64,000 nt of DNA from Acidobacteriota bacterium (GCA_003223245.1 QHYI01000138.1:1-64000), one strand, 5' to 3'; numbered from the stretch's first letter, positions 24,202-32,709 are shown. Numbers and translations are program-made. Notes: generated by a model from the letters alone, not told the origin.

Positions 24202-25800
24202 TCAGGGAGCGCCTTCGTTGAGCTTGTCGAGCGACCATTCGGCAACAGGCATGGGATCGAGAATGGGTTTGCCAAGATGGGGGCAACTCAACGCGTACAG
24301 GCCGGTGTCGGCGGCGCACCAAATCACGTTGCGGTCCCATTCGACGAAAACGTTGTCGACCGTACGATCGTAGCTGCCAAAGTTTTTCAAGTCGCCTCCC
24401 TGCGGCGGAATGAAGTAAGCGACTTCTTCCGGTTTTGTGAGCTCGCCAATGTCGTAGCAGCGCAGCCCGGCGATGAAATAGGAATAAGCGATGAATTCAT
24501 GGCGGGGTTTGCCCGGCGCTTTAAGATGCGGCGGATTGTGCGCGCCGAAGCGGCCGCGCTTGAAGCAAAAATCGCGATAAGGAGCTTCGGGCGGAGGAAC
24601 GGGGCGGGGAAGCTGTGCGACGGGCACGGGATGCGCTTGGTCGCGAATGTCGATGACCCAATTCGGCAAATAGATTTGATTGCAGTCCGAGTTGGTGGTT
24701 TCGCCGTTGGAAAGGACGAAGCCGCGCTCGAGAATGCCGCAATAAATCGTGTGAAAAGCGATGCCCATGCCGGAATATTGCGGTGGCGGTTCGAAGCGGC
24801 CGATTTCTTTTTGATGCGCGGGATCGGAAAGGTCGAGAATGATGAAGCCGTTCGAGCCGAACGCGCCATAGCCGCGATTGCCGCCGTCTTCTAATTTTTT
24901 CGGAACATACACAGGGCCGTGCAGTCCCGCGAAGGGAGTCTGATCCGCAACAACTCTTGGCGGAACGAGCTTCGACCAGATCCATTGGTCGTATTCGGCT
25001 TCTTCGCCTTTGCGCGAGCCGGGAACCCACCACATAGAAATTTCTTTGGGGCTGGCGGGATCGGAGCAGTCGATAATCATGTTGCCGTTGACGAGTTCAC
25101 GGAAATAGCTTGGCTGGTGAATGAAAGTTTCATCGGGCGCGGTATCGAGATAGGCGTACCTGCCGCCGTCATAATAATTGCGGTGCGTGCCCTGGCCGGT
25201 GGCGCCGGTGCTGAATTCGGAAATTTTGACGATTTTTGCGGGATCGGTGGCGTCGTAGAAGCGAACGCCGCGGAGGCCTTTGTAATTCTTGCGTTTGTCG
25301 TCGAGGTGCGGGTCATCGTACTTGCCCATGGGCGCTTGGGGCGTGGAATCAGTAATGGGAGTTTGCGCCCCGGTCATGAGAATCCACTTTTTGAGGTTTT
25401 TGTTGTAAGCGACCTGCAGTTGATTGCCCTCGAAACCGCCTTTGTTGAACATCGTAGGTTTGCGAATGTCGCTCGCGTCGATGACGTCACCCTGCTGGAG
25501 AATGTAGCGGCGGCTGCCCACGGCCATCATTTGCATTTTGCCGCCGCGATGCTGCCCGGGAGCAAAGTGGGCGAGGAGGTCCATGTTGCGGATGTACATG
25601 CGGCGGTCGAGGTAAGTAAGGCTGTTGGGCGTGGGATGAGGATGATGGTCGGCCCAGGCCGTGAGGGAAGAGCCGGCGAGCGCGAGGCCTGCGCCGGCGG
25701 CGCTGCGAAGGAACTGGCGGCGGGTCGAGAGAGGCGAGTTGCTGGGGGGATTGCTGGGGATGTTGAGGCACCGCTGTTTGGGACCGTTGGCTCTGCGCAT
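24202..25800 (-). CDS. Tat-exported LVIVD-repeat beta-propeller protein
   Basis: A 532-residue protein beginning with a twin-arginine signal (STRRQFLRSAAGAGLALAG). The body has repeats of the form 'V.FYDATDPAKIV', 'MIIDCSDPASPKEI', 'FIILDLSDPAHQKEI' and 'WVIDIRDQAHPVPV', which are LVIVD blades of a propeller. Relatives are common in Acidobacteriota and soil proteobacteria but have no assigned activity. Tat export implies folding, perhaps with a metal cofactor, before secretion; several His-rich spots (DHHPHP, CFKRGRFGAHNPPH) could bind metal. ATG 25800 has GAGGAG upstream. It diverges from the aldehyde dehydrogenase and the shared region carries an operator-like site. Confidence 0.75.
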   Translation of the reverse strand: MRRANGPKQRCLNIPSNPPSNSPLSTRRQFLRSAAGAGLALAGSSLTAWADHHPHPTPNSLTYLDRRMYIRNMDLLAHFAPGQHRGGKMQMMAVGSRRYILQQGDVIDASDIRKPTMFNKGGFEGNQLQVAYNKNLKKWILMTGAQTPITDSTPQAPMGKYDDPHLDDKRKNYKGLRGVRFYDATDPAKIVKISEFSTGATGQGTHRNYYDGGRYAYLDTAPDETFIHQPSYFRELVNGNMIIDCSDPASPKEISMWWVPGSRKGEEAEYDQWIWSKLVPPRVVADQTPFAGLHGPVYVPKKLEDGGNRGYGAFGSNGFIILDLSDPAHQKEIGRFEPPPQYSGMGIAFHTIYCGILERGFVLSNGETTNSDCNQIYLPNWVIDIRDQAHPVPVAQLPRPVPPPEAPYRDFCFKRGRFGAHNPPHLKAPGKPRHEFIAYSYFIAGLRCYDIGELTKPEEVAYFIPPQGGDLKNFGSYDRTVDNVFVEWDRNVIWCAADTGLYALSCPHLGKPILDPMPVAEWSLDKLNEGAP

Positions 25801-26115
25801 CAATCGCGGCTCCTCTCGTTCAAGCTGGCCAAAAACAGGGCGCAGCCGTTGAAAAGGTATGACCGCTGTACCACTTGGCGGTGAACAGTGTCAAGGGATA
25901 TCCACGGATTGACGGGAAAACGCGGAAGTAGGCTGTTTTGGAGAAGGACATCAGGGTATAGTGGTTGGACCAAGTAGAGGGCTACCAGCTTTGTCGGGGA
26001 ACCGTCTCCATCTTGAAACAATCAATCGGCACCAAGTTGCCTGCGTGTATTTTTAGCGTCGGCGGTGCCTTGCCTTAGACTAGGAAAGGAACGGGATTTT
26101 GGAGGACGAAGAGAA
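25801..26115. other. Divergent promoter region between LVIVD protein and aldehyde dehydrogenase
   Basis: 315 bases without a gene. It holds a TATAGT box and the FadR-type operator described separately, plus a weak inverted repeat around 25877-25898 (CTTG...CAAG). Control of both flanking genes from here is likely. Confidence 0.5.
25957..25972 (+). promoter_or_regulatory. -10-like box overlapping a FadR-type operator
   Basis: TATAGT at 25957 shares its last base with TGGTTGGACCA, an exact fit to TNGTNNNACNA, the consensus published for FadR-subfamily GntR regulators. The same arrangement occurs at 27517-27532 in front of the regulator gene. A repressor here would block RNA polymerase. The -35 is poor. 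Confidence 0.5.
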
Positions 26116-27480
26116 ATGGCAATTGCCACGGTGAATCCCACGACGGGGCAGGTCTTGAAGACGTTCGAAGGGTTGTCGGATGCGCAACTCGAAGTGAAGC
26201 TGCAAAAGGCGGCAGACACGTTCCTGAGCTACCGCAAAACCTCGTTTGCCGAGCGCGCGCGGTGGATGCTGAACGCGGCGGCGGTCCTCGAAAAAGAGAA
26301 AGAGACTTACGCTCGCGTGATGACTACCGAGATGGGCAAAACATTCCGATCAGCGGTGGATGAAGCCGCGAAGTGCGCGTGGGTCTGCCGGTACTACTCG
26401 GAAAATGCCGAGCGGTTCCTGGCGGATGAAGTGGTCGAGACTCCGGCAAAACGCAGCTTCATTCGATATTTGCCGCTCGGGCCGGTACTGGCGGTGATGC
26501 CGTGGAATTTTCCGTTCTGGCAAGTGCTGCGCTTTGCGGCTCCGGCATTGATGGCGGGAAACGTAGGGTTGCTGAAGCACGCTTCGATCGTGCCGCAATC
26601 GGCGCTGATGATCGAAGAGATTTTTCACAAGGCGGGGTTTCCTGACGGCGTGTTTCAGACGCTGCTGATTAGCTCGCAAAAAGTGGATCGCGTGCTGGCA
26701 GATCCGCGTGTCGCAGCGGCTACCTTGACGGGAAGCGAAGGCGCGGGTGTGGAAGTGGGCGTGGGCGCAGCGAAGAGAATCAAGAAGGTGGTGCTGGAGC
26801 TCGGGGGGAGCGATCCGTTTATCGTGATGCCGAGCGCAAATCTGGAGGCGGCCACGAATACGGGGGTGAAGGCGCGGATTTTTAACAACGGGCAATCGTG
26901 CATCGCGGCGAAGCGATTCATCGTTGCGGAAGCGATTGCGGACAAATTTGAAAAGATGTTCGCGGAAAAGATGGCGGCGCTGAGGGTGGGGGATCCCTTC
27001 GAAGAAACGACAGAACTGGGGCCACTGTCGTCAGCCCAAGGACTCGCGGACTTGGATGGCGAAGTTAGGAGAACCGTCGAAATGGGGGCAAAAGTATTGA
27101 CAGGAGGCAAGCCCCTGGATCGGCCGGGCAATTTCTATGCGCCGACGGTGTTGACCCAGATTCCGAAAGGTTCGCCGGCGCATCAGGAAGAGCTGTTCGG
27201 GCCGGTGGCAAGCGTGTTCCGGGCAAAGGACTTGGAGGACGCGATTCGAATCGCCAACGACACGCGCTTTGGATTAGGGGCGAGCGCGTGGACGAATGAC
27301 GATAGGGAGCGGGAGCGCTTCATCGATGGGCTGGAATCGGGAATGGTGTTCATCAACCGAATGGTGGCGTCCGACCCGCGGTTGCCGTTTGGCGGGGTGA
27401 AATGGTCGGGGCACGGAAGAGAGCTAGGCGTTCACGGCATCCGCGAATTCACGAACATCAAGACTGTGTGGATAGAGTAG
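26116..27480 (+). CDS. NAD(P)-dependent aldehyde dehydrogenase, succinate-semialdehyde type
   Basis: A 454-residue aldehyde dehydrogenase. The general base Glu228 lies in VVLELGGSDPFIV and the catalytic Cys262 in NNGQSCIAAKRF; PLGPVLAVMPWNFPFWQVLRF contains the conserved Asn of the oxyanion hole. The HQEELFGPVASVF and SGMVFINRMVASDPRLPFGGVKWSG segments match the GabD/Sad subgroup that oxidises succinate semialdehyde and related short aldehydes to acids. The length is standard. ATG 26116 has an AGGA 12 bases upstream. As first gene of the plus-strand catabolic region it likely removes an aldehyde produced by the pathway; the operator upstream suggests control by the adjacent FadR-type regulator. 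Confidence 0.88.
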   Translation: MAIATVNPTTGQVLKTFEGLSDAQLEVKLQKAADTFLSYRKTSFAERARWMLNAAAVLEKEKETYARVMTTEMGKTFRSAVDEAAKCAWVCRYYSENAERFLADEVVETPAKRSFIRYLPLGPVLAVMPWNFPFWQVLRFAAPALMAGNVGLLKHASIVPQSALMIEEIFHKAGFPDGVFQTLLISSQKVDRVLADPRVAAATLTGSEGAGVEVGVGAAKRIKKVVLELGGSDPFIVMPSANLEAATNTGVKARIFNNGQSCIAAKRFIVAEAIADKFEKMFAEKMAALRVGDPFEETTELGPLSSAQGLADLDGEVRRTVEMGAKVLTGGKPLDRPGNFYAPTVLTQIPKGSPAHQEELFGPVASVFRAKDLEDAIRIANDTRFGLGASAWTNDDRERERFIDGLESGMVFINRMVASDPRLPFGGVKWSGHGRELGVHGIREFTNIKTVWIE

Positions 27481-27493
27481 CGGGATACCGAGA

Positions 27494-27522
27494 TTGCAAA
27501 GGAAAGGGCTGTCTGGTAGATT
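27494..27522 (+). promoter_or_regulatory. Sigma-70-like promoter of the FadR-type regulator gene
   Basis: TTGCAA, exactly 17 bases, then TAGATT, about 125 bases before the regulator's ATG. The operator TGGTCCGACAA begins on the last base of the -10 box. Confidence 0.5.
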
Positions 27523-27532
27523 GGTCCGACAA
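27522..27532 (+). promoter_or_regulatory. FadR-type operator, probable autoregulation site
   Basis: TGGTCCGACAA matches TNGTNNNACNA exactly and overlaps the promoter's -10. The reverse complement shares GGACCAA with the site at 25967-25973. A further TTGGTCC lies at 27588-27594, and a perfect inverted repeat CTCGACCAGTCGAG at 27533-27546 adjoins it. Confidence 0.5.
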
Positions 27533-27648
27533 CTCGACCAGTCGAGGACGGAGGCAACGCTAACTTTTGGAAAATCAGCGGTTTCATTTGGTCCAGCGGT
27601 AATACCATAGCTTAGCGGCAAAGCCCTTCCCCGACTTCTGGAGACCTC

Positions 27649-28302
27649 ATGGTGTACAAGGTTGTGCGTTCCTCCCGTTTGTATGAGCAGATTGTGCAGC
27701 AGGTCGAAGAATCCATCCAAAAGGGCGACTTGAAGACCGGAGACCAGCTGCCTCCAGAGCGCGAATTGGCCCAACAATTTGGCGTGAGCCGAACGGCAGT
27801 ACGGGAAGCCGTGAAGGCGTTGCGGGAGAAGGGCTTTGTCGAGGCCTATCCCGGGCGCGGGACTTTCATCATGGAGACAAGTTCCCATCCGATACGCCTT
27901 TCGCTCGACCGCATGGTAAAGGCCGGACAAGCGGAAGGGTCGCGCTATTTGACGGAAGTCCGAGAAATGATGGAGCCGGAAATCGCTGCGCTGGCGGCGG
28001 AGCGCGCAGAGGGGGAAGATCTTGCGGCTATGCGGGAGTCGCTGGATTTTCACTTGGCCTTGGCGGAAGCAGCGGCGAATCCCATTATCTTGTCGCTGAT
28101 CGATTCGATCGTGGGGCTGCTCCGAGAACAGCGGATGGGGATTTTTCAGGTCGAGGGCGGACCGGAACGGGGCCAATATCATCACAAGAAGATTCTGGAG
28201 GCCGTGGAGCATCGCGATGCCGCGGGAGCGCGAGACGCGATGAAAGCGCATATGCGGCAGGTGCGGGAAGATTCGCGCAAGGCGCGAGCCGGGCGAGTCT
28301 GA
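27649..28302 (+). CDS. FadR/GntR family transcriptional regulator with a short ligand domain
   Basis: A 217-residue regulator. The N-terminal winged helix reads LYEQIVQQVEESI, LKTGDQLPPERELAQQFGVS, RTAVREAVKALREKGFVEA, PGRGTFI, the GntR hallmark. The C-terminal FCD domain has EVREMMEPEIAALAAERA, DFHLALAEAAANPI, YHHKKILEAVEHRDAAGA and KAHMRQV, giving the Asp and three His that bind metal and ligand. Between residues about 128 and 132 some 15-20 residues usual in the family (the helix before DFH) seem absent, so the pocket may be altered. It probably represses the surrounding catabolic genes and releases on binding an acid intermediate. Start ATG follows a GGAG. Confidence 0.86.
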   Translation: MVYKVVRSSRLYEQIVQQVEESIQKGDLKTGDQLPPERELAQQFGVSRTAVREAVKALREKGFVEAYPGRGTFIMETSSHPIRLSLDRMVKAGQAEGSRYLTEVREMMEPEIAALAAERAEGEDLAAMRESLDFHLALAEAAANPIILSLIDSIVGLLREQRMGIFQVEGGPERGQYHHKKILEAVEHRDAAGARDAMKAHMRQVREDSRKARAGRV

Positions 28303-28344
28303 CGGAGAGGGAAAACCGAAGATCGAGCGGGAGAGATAGGGTTC

Positions 28345-29226
28345 ATGGCGAATCTGGGATTCGTGGGTTTGGGAGTGATGGGCAGCGAGATGGTAAACCG
28401 GCTGCTCGCAAAGGGCCACAGCGTAACGGGATACAACCGGACGCGTTCGAAGGCGGAATGGCTGATCAAGAAAGGCATGAAATGGGCGGATACGCCCAAG
28501 GCGGTCGTAGCAGCGAGCGACATCACGTTGTCGATGGTGACCAACTCTGCGGCACTGGCGGCGGTGATGAACGGTCCGGATGGCATGCTGGCAGGCGTCA
28601 AGCCAGGCAAGATTTTTGTGGATCTGAGCACGGTGGGGCCGGCGTTCAGCCGGGAGATTGCCGCAAAGGTGAGAGAAAAGGGCGGGGACATGGTGGACTC
28701 GCCGGTTTCTGGAAGCGTGATCACGCTGCAGGAAGGCAAGCTATCGGTGATGGTGGGCGGGCAGAAAGAAACGTTCGAGAGGGTGAAGCCGTTGCTGCTG
28801 GATATTGGGCCCAAGGTCACGCATGTAGGAGAGAACGGGCAAGCGCTGGTGATGAAGATTGGCGTGAATTTGAGCCTGGCGGTGCAAATGCTGGCGTTTT
28901 GCGAGGGAGTGCTGCTGGCAGAAAAGAGCGGCATCAAGCGGGAGACGGCCGTGGAGGTGCTGACGCACAGCGTGATCGGGTCGCCGATGGTGCAGTACCG
29001 CGGGCCGTTCGTGCTGAAAATGCCGAAAGAGGCTTGGTTCAACGTCAACATGATGCAGAAAGACATGCTGCTGGCGCTGGAGTTGGGGCGGCAACTGGAT
29101 GTGCCAATGCCGACGACGGCGGTAACGAATGAATTTTTGACGGCGGCGCGGGGAATTGGGCTGGCGGAAAAGGATTTCGCGGTAGTGTTTGAAGTTTTGG
29201 CACAAATGGCTGGAGTTTCTCAATGA
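28345..29226 (+). CDS. NAD(P)-dependent beta-hydroxyacid dehydrogenase (3-hydroxyisobutyrate dehydrogenase family)
   Basis: A 293-residue enzyme. The N-terminal Rossmann motif LGFVGLGVMGSEMVNRLLAKG binds NAD(P); an Arg in YNRTRSKAE favours NADP. Then VFVDLSTVGP-like substrate loop (FVDLSTVGPAFSREIA), DSPVSGSVITLQEGKLSVM and the catalytic lysine in NGQALVMKIGVNLSL. Members interconvert beta-hydroxyacids and semialdehydes (3-hydroxyisobutyrate, tartronate semialdehyde, succinate semialdehyde/GHB). With the neighbouring aldehyde dehydrogenase it could manage a semialdehyde intermediate. Its stop overlaps the E1 alpha start by four bases (ATGA), so translation is coupled. Confidence 0.87.
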   Translation: MANLGFVGLGVMGSEMVNRLLAKGHSVTGYNRTRSKAEWLIKKGMKWADTPKAVVAASDITLSMVTNSAALAAVMNGPDGMLAGVKPGKIFVDLSTVGPAFSREIAAKVREKGGDMVDSPVSGSVITLQEGKLSVMVGGQKETFERVKPLLLDIGPKVTHVGENGQALVMKIGVNLSLAVQMLAFCEGVLLAEKSGIKRETAVEVLTHSVIGSPMVQYRGPFVLKMPKEAWFNVNMMQKDMLLALELGRQLDVPMPTTAVTNEFLTAARGIGLAEKDFAVVFEVLAQMAGVSQ

Positions 29227-30221
29227 GCATTGCCACGGATCAAGCCAGGGTGATCGAAGGCGTCAAAGCGGAACAGTGGGTGCGCATTTACCGGCGCATG
29301 GTGATGATCCGGCAGTTTGAGGAGCAGGTGAATGAGCTCTATACGCGCGCGCTGATGCCCGGCTTGGCGCACCTGTATATGGGGGAAGAAGCGGTGGCCG
29401 TGGGGATTTGCGAAGCGCTGCGGCAGACCGACTACATCACCAGCACGCATCGCGGGCACGGGCACTGTCTGGCGAAGGGCGCTTCGCCGGACCGCATGTT
29501 TGCGGAGTTGCTGGGAAAAGAAGCAGGGTATTGCCGGGGAAAGGGCGGCTCGATGCACATTGCCGATCCGGCCACGGGAAATCTGGGCGCGAATGCGATT
29601 GTCGGAGGAAGCGCAGGAATTGCCACGGGCGCGGCGCTTTCTTCGAAGCGGCTGGGCACGGGGCAAGTGACGGTGTGCTTTTTCGGCGAAGGAGCGCTGG
29701 GGCAAGGCGTTTTGTATGAGGTGATGAATTTGGCGGCGCTATGGAAGCTGCCGGTGATCTACGTTTGCGAGAACAATCTTTACAACGAATACACGCATTA
29801 TTCGGAGACGACCGCCGGAGATATGCTGGCACGCGGCGCAGCGTTCGGTGTGCACGCGGAAAGCGTGGATGGGCAAGACGTCCGCGTGGTTTACGCGACG
29901 GCCGAGCGTCTGGTGGAACGCGCGCGCAGGGGAGAAGGACCGGCGTTGCTGGTTTGCAACACGTACCGCTACCACGGGCACCACGTCGGCGACATCAACC
30001 GCGAGTATTACCGGTCGAAGCAAGAAGAGCAGGAGTGGAAGACGAAGCGCGACCCGATCAAGAATTTCGCGGAGTGGATGATCCAGCAGAAAATTTCAGA
30101 TGCGGCGGCACTCGAACAGATGCAGAAGGAAGTACGAGCGGAGATGAAAGCGGCTGTGGAGTTCGCGATTGCTGCGCCGTATCCCAAACCGGAAGAAGCG
30201 GAGCAGGACGTGTATGCCTGA
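29223..30221 (+). CDS. Thiamine-diphosphate-dependent 2-oxoacid dehydrogenase, E1 alpha subunit
   Basis: A 332-residue protein of the PdhA/AcoA family. RMVMIRQFEEQVNELY is the usual first helix, followed by GLAHLYMGEEAVAVGI, STHRGHGHCLAKGA, GKGGSMHIAD, and the ThDP-binding motif that begins FFGEGALGQGVLYEVMN (GDG replaced by GEG) and ends in CENNLYNEYTHY. YRYHGHHVGD is the phosphorylation-loop region. It decarboxylates a 2-oxoacid (or acetoin) and passes the acyl group to lipoyl-E2. The GEG in place of GDG is seen in some acetoin-type enzymes. It overlaps both the upstream dehydrogenase and the downstream E1 beta gene. Confidence 0.88.
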   Translation: MSIATDQARVIEGVKAEQWVRIYRRMVMIRQFEEQVNELYTRALMPGLAHLYMGEEAVAVGICEALRQTDYITSTHRGHGHCLAKGASPDRMFAELLGKEAGYCRGKGGSMHIADPATGNLGANAIVGGSAGIATGAALSSKRLGTGQVTVCFFGEGALGQGVLYEVMNLAALWKLPVIYVCENNLYNEYTHYSETTAGDMLARGAAFGVHAESVDGQDVRVVYATAERLVERARRGEGPALLVCNTYRYHGHHVGDINREYYRSKQEEQEWKTKRDPIKNFAEWMIQQKISDAAALEQMQKEVRAEMKAAVEFAIAAPYPKPEEAEQDVYA

Positions 30222-31209
30222 AATGGCGGTGCGCGAATTAACGTTTGCGCACGCCGTGCGGGAGGCGCTGGCGGAAGAAATGCGGCGCGACTCGCGTGTG
30301 TGCATTTTCGGCGAGGACGTGGCGGAAGCGGGGACGCCGTTCAAAGTTTTGTCGGGATTAGTGGAAGAGTTCGGCCGGGAACGCGTGCTGGATACGCCGA
30401 TTTCGGAGGCAGGATTCACCGGGATGGGCGTGGGCGCAGCGATGACCGGGCTGCGGCCGGTGGTGGACATCATGTTTGGCGACTTCCTGACGCTGACGAT
30501 GGATCAACTGGTGAACCAGGCCGCGAAAGTGCATTACATGTCCGGCGGAACGTGGAAAGTGCCGATGGTGCTGCGAACGACGTTGGGAGCGACGCGGCGT
30601 TCGGCGGCGCAGCACTCGCAATCGCTGCATGCATGGCTGAGCCATGTGCCGGGATTGAAAGTGGCGATGCCGTCGACGCCGTACGACGCAAAGGGGCTGC
30701 TGAAGACGGCGATCCGCGACGACAATCCCGTGGTCTTTTTCGAGGACAAGATGATGTACAAGCTAAAGGGTCCGGTGCCGGAGCAGGAGTACACCATTCC
30801 GTTCGGCGTGGCGGACATGAAACGCGAGGGGGAAGACATCACGATTGTGGCGACGAGCAGCATGGTGCAGGTGGCGTTGGGGGCAGCGGAATGCTTGGAG
30901 AAAATCGGCGTGAGCGCCGAAGTGATTGATCCGCGGACGACATGGCCGCTCGATGAGAAGACACTGGTGGAATCGGCGAAGAAGACTTCGCGCGCGATCG
31001 TGGTGGACGAGGGCTACGGTCGGTACGGCGTGACGGGAGAGATTGCTTCGGTGATTGCGGAAGGTGCGTTCTACAGCCTGGATGCGCCGGTAAAGCGGAT
31101 GGGCGCGATGCACGTGCCGATTCCGTTTTCGCCGCCGTTGGAAGATGTGACGGTGCCGACCGAACAAACGGTTTTTGAGGCGGCGCGGGCGATGTGTGGG
31201 AAAGGCTGA
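30214..31209 (+). CDS. Thiamine-diphosphate-dependent 2-oxoacid dehydrogenase, E1 beta subunit
   Basis: A 331-residue transketolase-like partner of the preceding protein: FAHAVREALAEEMRRDSRV, CIFGEDVAEAGTPFKV, DTPISEAGFTGMGVGAAMTG, RPVVDIMFGDFLTLTMDQLVNQ, GATRRSAAQHSQSLHAW (active-site His) and a C-terminal VVDEGYGRYGVTGEI. It completes the alpha2beta2 E1 active site. I start at ATG 30214, which overlaps the E1 alpha stop by 8 bases and has GGAG upstream; ATG 30223 (MAVRELTF) is possible. The tight overlap shows stoichiometric coupled expression with E1 alpha. Confidence 0.88.
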   Translation: MPEMAVRELTFAHAVREALAEEMRRDSRVCIFGEDVAEAGTPFKVLSGLVEEFGRERVLDTPISEAGFTGMGVGAAMTGLRPVVDIMFGDFLTLTMDQLVNQAAKVHYMSGGTWKVPMVLRTTLGATRRSAAQHSQSLHAWLSHVPGLKVAMPSTPYDAKGLLKTAIRDDNPVVFFEDKMMYKLKGPVPEQEYTIPFGVADMKREGEDITIVATSSMVQVALGAAECLEKIGVSAEVIDPRTTWPLDEKTLVESAKKTSRAIVVDEGYGRYGVTGEIASVIAEGAFYSLDAPVKRMGAMHVPIPFSPPLEDVTVPTEQTVFEAARAMCGKG

Positions 31210-31233
31210 CAAGCGCACAACAGGAGGTGTGGT

Positions 31234-32580
31234 ATGGCGCTGAAAACGTATGGACCGATGGCGGTGGATTGGGAGAACCGCGTAGATTTTGACCGGCTGC
31301 GGCGCGAGCGGTTGGCGCGCGCGAAGGCCCTGCTGGCGAAATCGGAGATGGGCGCGCTGCTGTGCTTCGACATGAACAACGTGCGGTATATCACCGCGAC
31401 GCACATCGGTACGTGGGCGCAAGACAAAATCAGCCGGTTCACGCTGCTGCCGCAAAAGGATGAGCCAATTTTGTGGGATTTCGGAAGCGCGGCGCGGCAT
31501 CACCAGCAGAATTGTCCTTGGCTAGGCGAAAGGTCGCGCGCGGGCATTCCGCTGCTGCGCGGGGCGATGTCTCCGGAAATGGGCCGCGCGGAAAATGTGG
31601 CGCGAAAGATCAAAGTGGAGCTGGAAAAGCGCGGTCTGCACAAGGAACCGCTGGGAATCGACGTGGTCGAGCCGCCGATTCTTTTTGCCCTGCAGAAAGA
31701 AGGCATCAAAGTTGTCGACGGGCAGCAGTTGATGAGCGACGCGCGAGTGATTAAGACGCAAGACGAGATTTCGCTGCTGAATCATTCGGCAATGATGGTG
31801 GACGCGGCGTATGACGAGTTGTACCGCGCGATGAAACCAGGGATGAGCGAGAACCAGGCTGTAGGTCTCGTGAGCAAAGTGTTGTACGACCTGGGCTCGG
31901 AGTTTGTCGAAGCCGTGAACGCGATTTCCGGCGAGCGGTGCAGCCCGCATCCGCATGTGTTTTCCGATCGCGTGCTGCGGCCGGGCGATCCGGTGTACTA
32001 CGACATTTTGCATTCGTATATGGGATACCGCACGTGCTACTACCGGTGCTTCACGATTGGATATGCGTCGCATGCGATGCGCGATGCGTACAAGCGCTGC
32101 CGGGAATACCTGGATGCGGCCATCGAGCTCGTGCGGCCAGGAAGAACGACGGCGGAGATCGCTTCGGTGTGGCCGAAGGCGGAAGAGTTTGGATTTTCGG
32201 ACGAGGAGGCAGCCTTTGCGCTGCAATTCGGGCACGGCATCGGGCTGGCGATTTGGGAGAAGCCGGTCATCAGCCGGTTGGTTTCGCTGGAGCATTCGCA
32301 CGAGATCAAGCCGGGAATGGTCTTTGCGCTCGAAACTTTCTGGCCGTCGAGCGACGGATGGAGCGCGGCGCGCATTGAAGAAGAAATCGTAGTGACCGCA
32401 ACCGGTCACGAAGTGATCACGCGCTTTCCCGCGGAAGAATTGATGGTGGCGGGAGCGCACTACTTCACGGTGGACGGGCCGCTTTCGACGACGCGCGAGA
32501 ACGAGGCGCCGCCGAGCCGGCGAGTGAAAGAAATGGTGGAGGCTAGCGCGAAAGCGGAAGGAGTGGCGGCCACGGACTGA
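31234..32580 (+). CDS. M24 (pita-bread fold) hydrolase with an altered metal site
   Basis: A 448-residue creatinase/prolidase-fold protein. The C-terminal half shows the M24 landmarks: FALQFGHGIGLAIWEKP (His), MVFALETFWPSS (Glu) and ARIEEEIVVT (Glu). The first metal Asp is in VYYDILHSYMGYRTCYYRCF, but the second, expected in a Y.SD..R motif, is replaced by Cys (YRTCYYR). So one of five dinuclear-metal ligands is changed; this may be a non-peptidase such as a creatinase- or ectoine-hydrolase-like amidohydrolase. It lies between E1 beta (24 bases) and E2 and has a perfect AGGAGGTG ribosome site, so it is part of the catabolic operon rather than a housekeeping dipeptidase. Confidence 0.8.
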   Translation: MALKTYGPMAVDWENRVDFDRLRRERLARAKALLAKSEMGALLCFDMNNVRYITATHIGTWAQDKISRFTLLPQKDEPILWDFGSAARHHQQNCPWLGERSRAGIPLLRGAMSPEMGRAENVARKIKVELEKRGLHKEPLGIDVVEPPILFALQKEGIKVVDGQQLMSDARVIKTQDEISLLNHSAMMVDAAYDELYRAMKPGMSENQAVGLVSKVLYDLGSEFVEAVNAISGERCSPHPHVFSDRVLRPGDPVYYDILHSYMGYRTCYYRCFTIGYASHAMRDAYKRCREYLDAAIELVRPGRTTAEIASVWPKAEEFGFSDEEAAFALQFGHGIGLAIWEKPVISRLVSLEHSHEIKPGMVFALETFWPSSDGWSAARIEEEIVVTATGHEVITRFPAEELMVAGAHYFTVDGPLSTTRENEAPPSRRVKEMVEASAKAEGVAATD

Positions 32581-32709
32581 AATAGGTTTCCGTTTTAGGT
32601 GGTAAGTTCGAAGTGAAGAAATTTCGGGATGGCCAATGGCTCGATTGGATCTGAGCCGCCTCTTCCAATGTCTCATTTATCACATTTGAGGGCCCGCGAG
32701 GGTTGAGGG

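Noticed and set aside
24919-25884. Plus-strand open frame of 321 codons opposite the LVIVD gene
   Set aside because: The Tat signal and repeats are on the minus strand; the plus frame has no ribosome site or motif.
27424-28419. Minus-strand open frame of 331 codons opposite the regulator
   Set aside because: It would destroy the clear GntR gene and its promoter; it is a mirror frame.
31522-32676. Minus-strand open frame of 384 codons opposite the M24 gene
   Set aside because: Antisense shadow; no motif.
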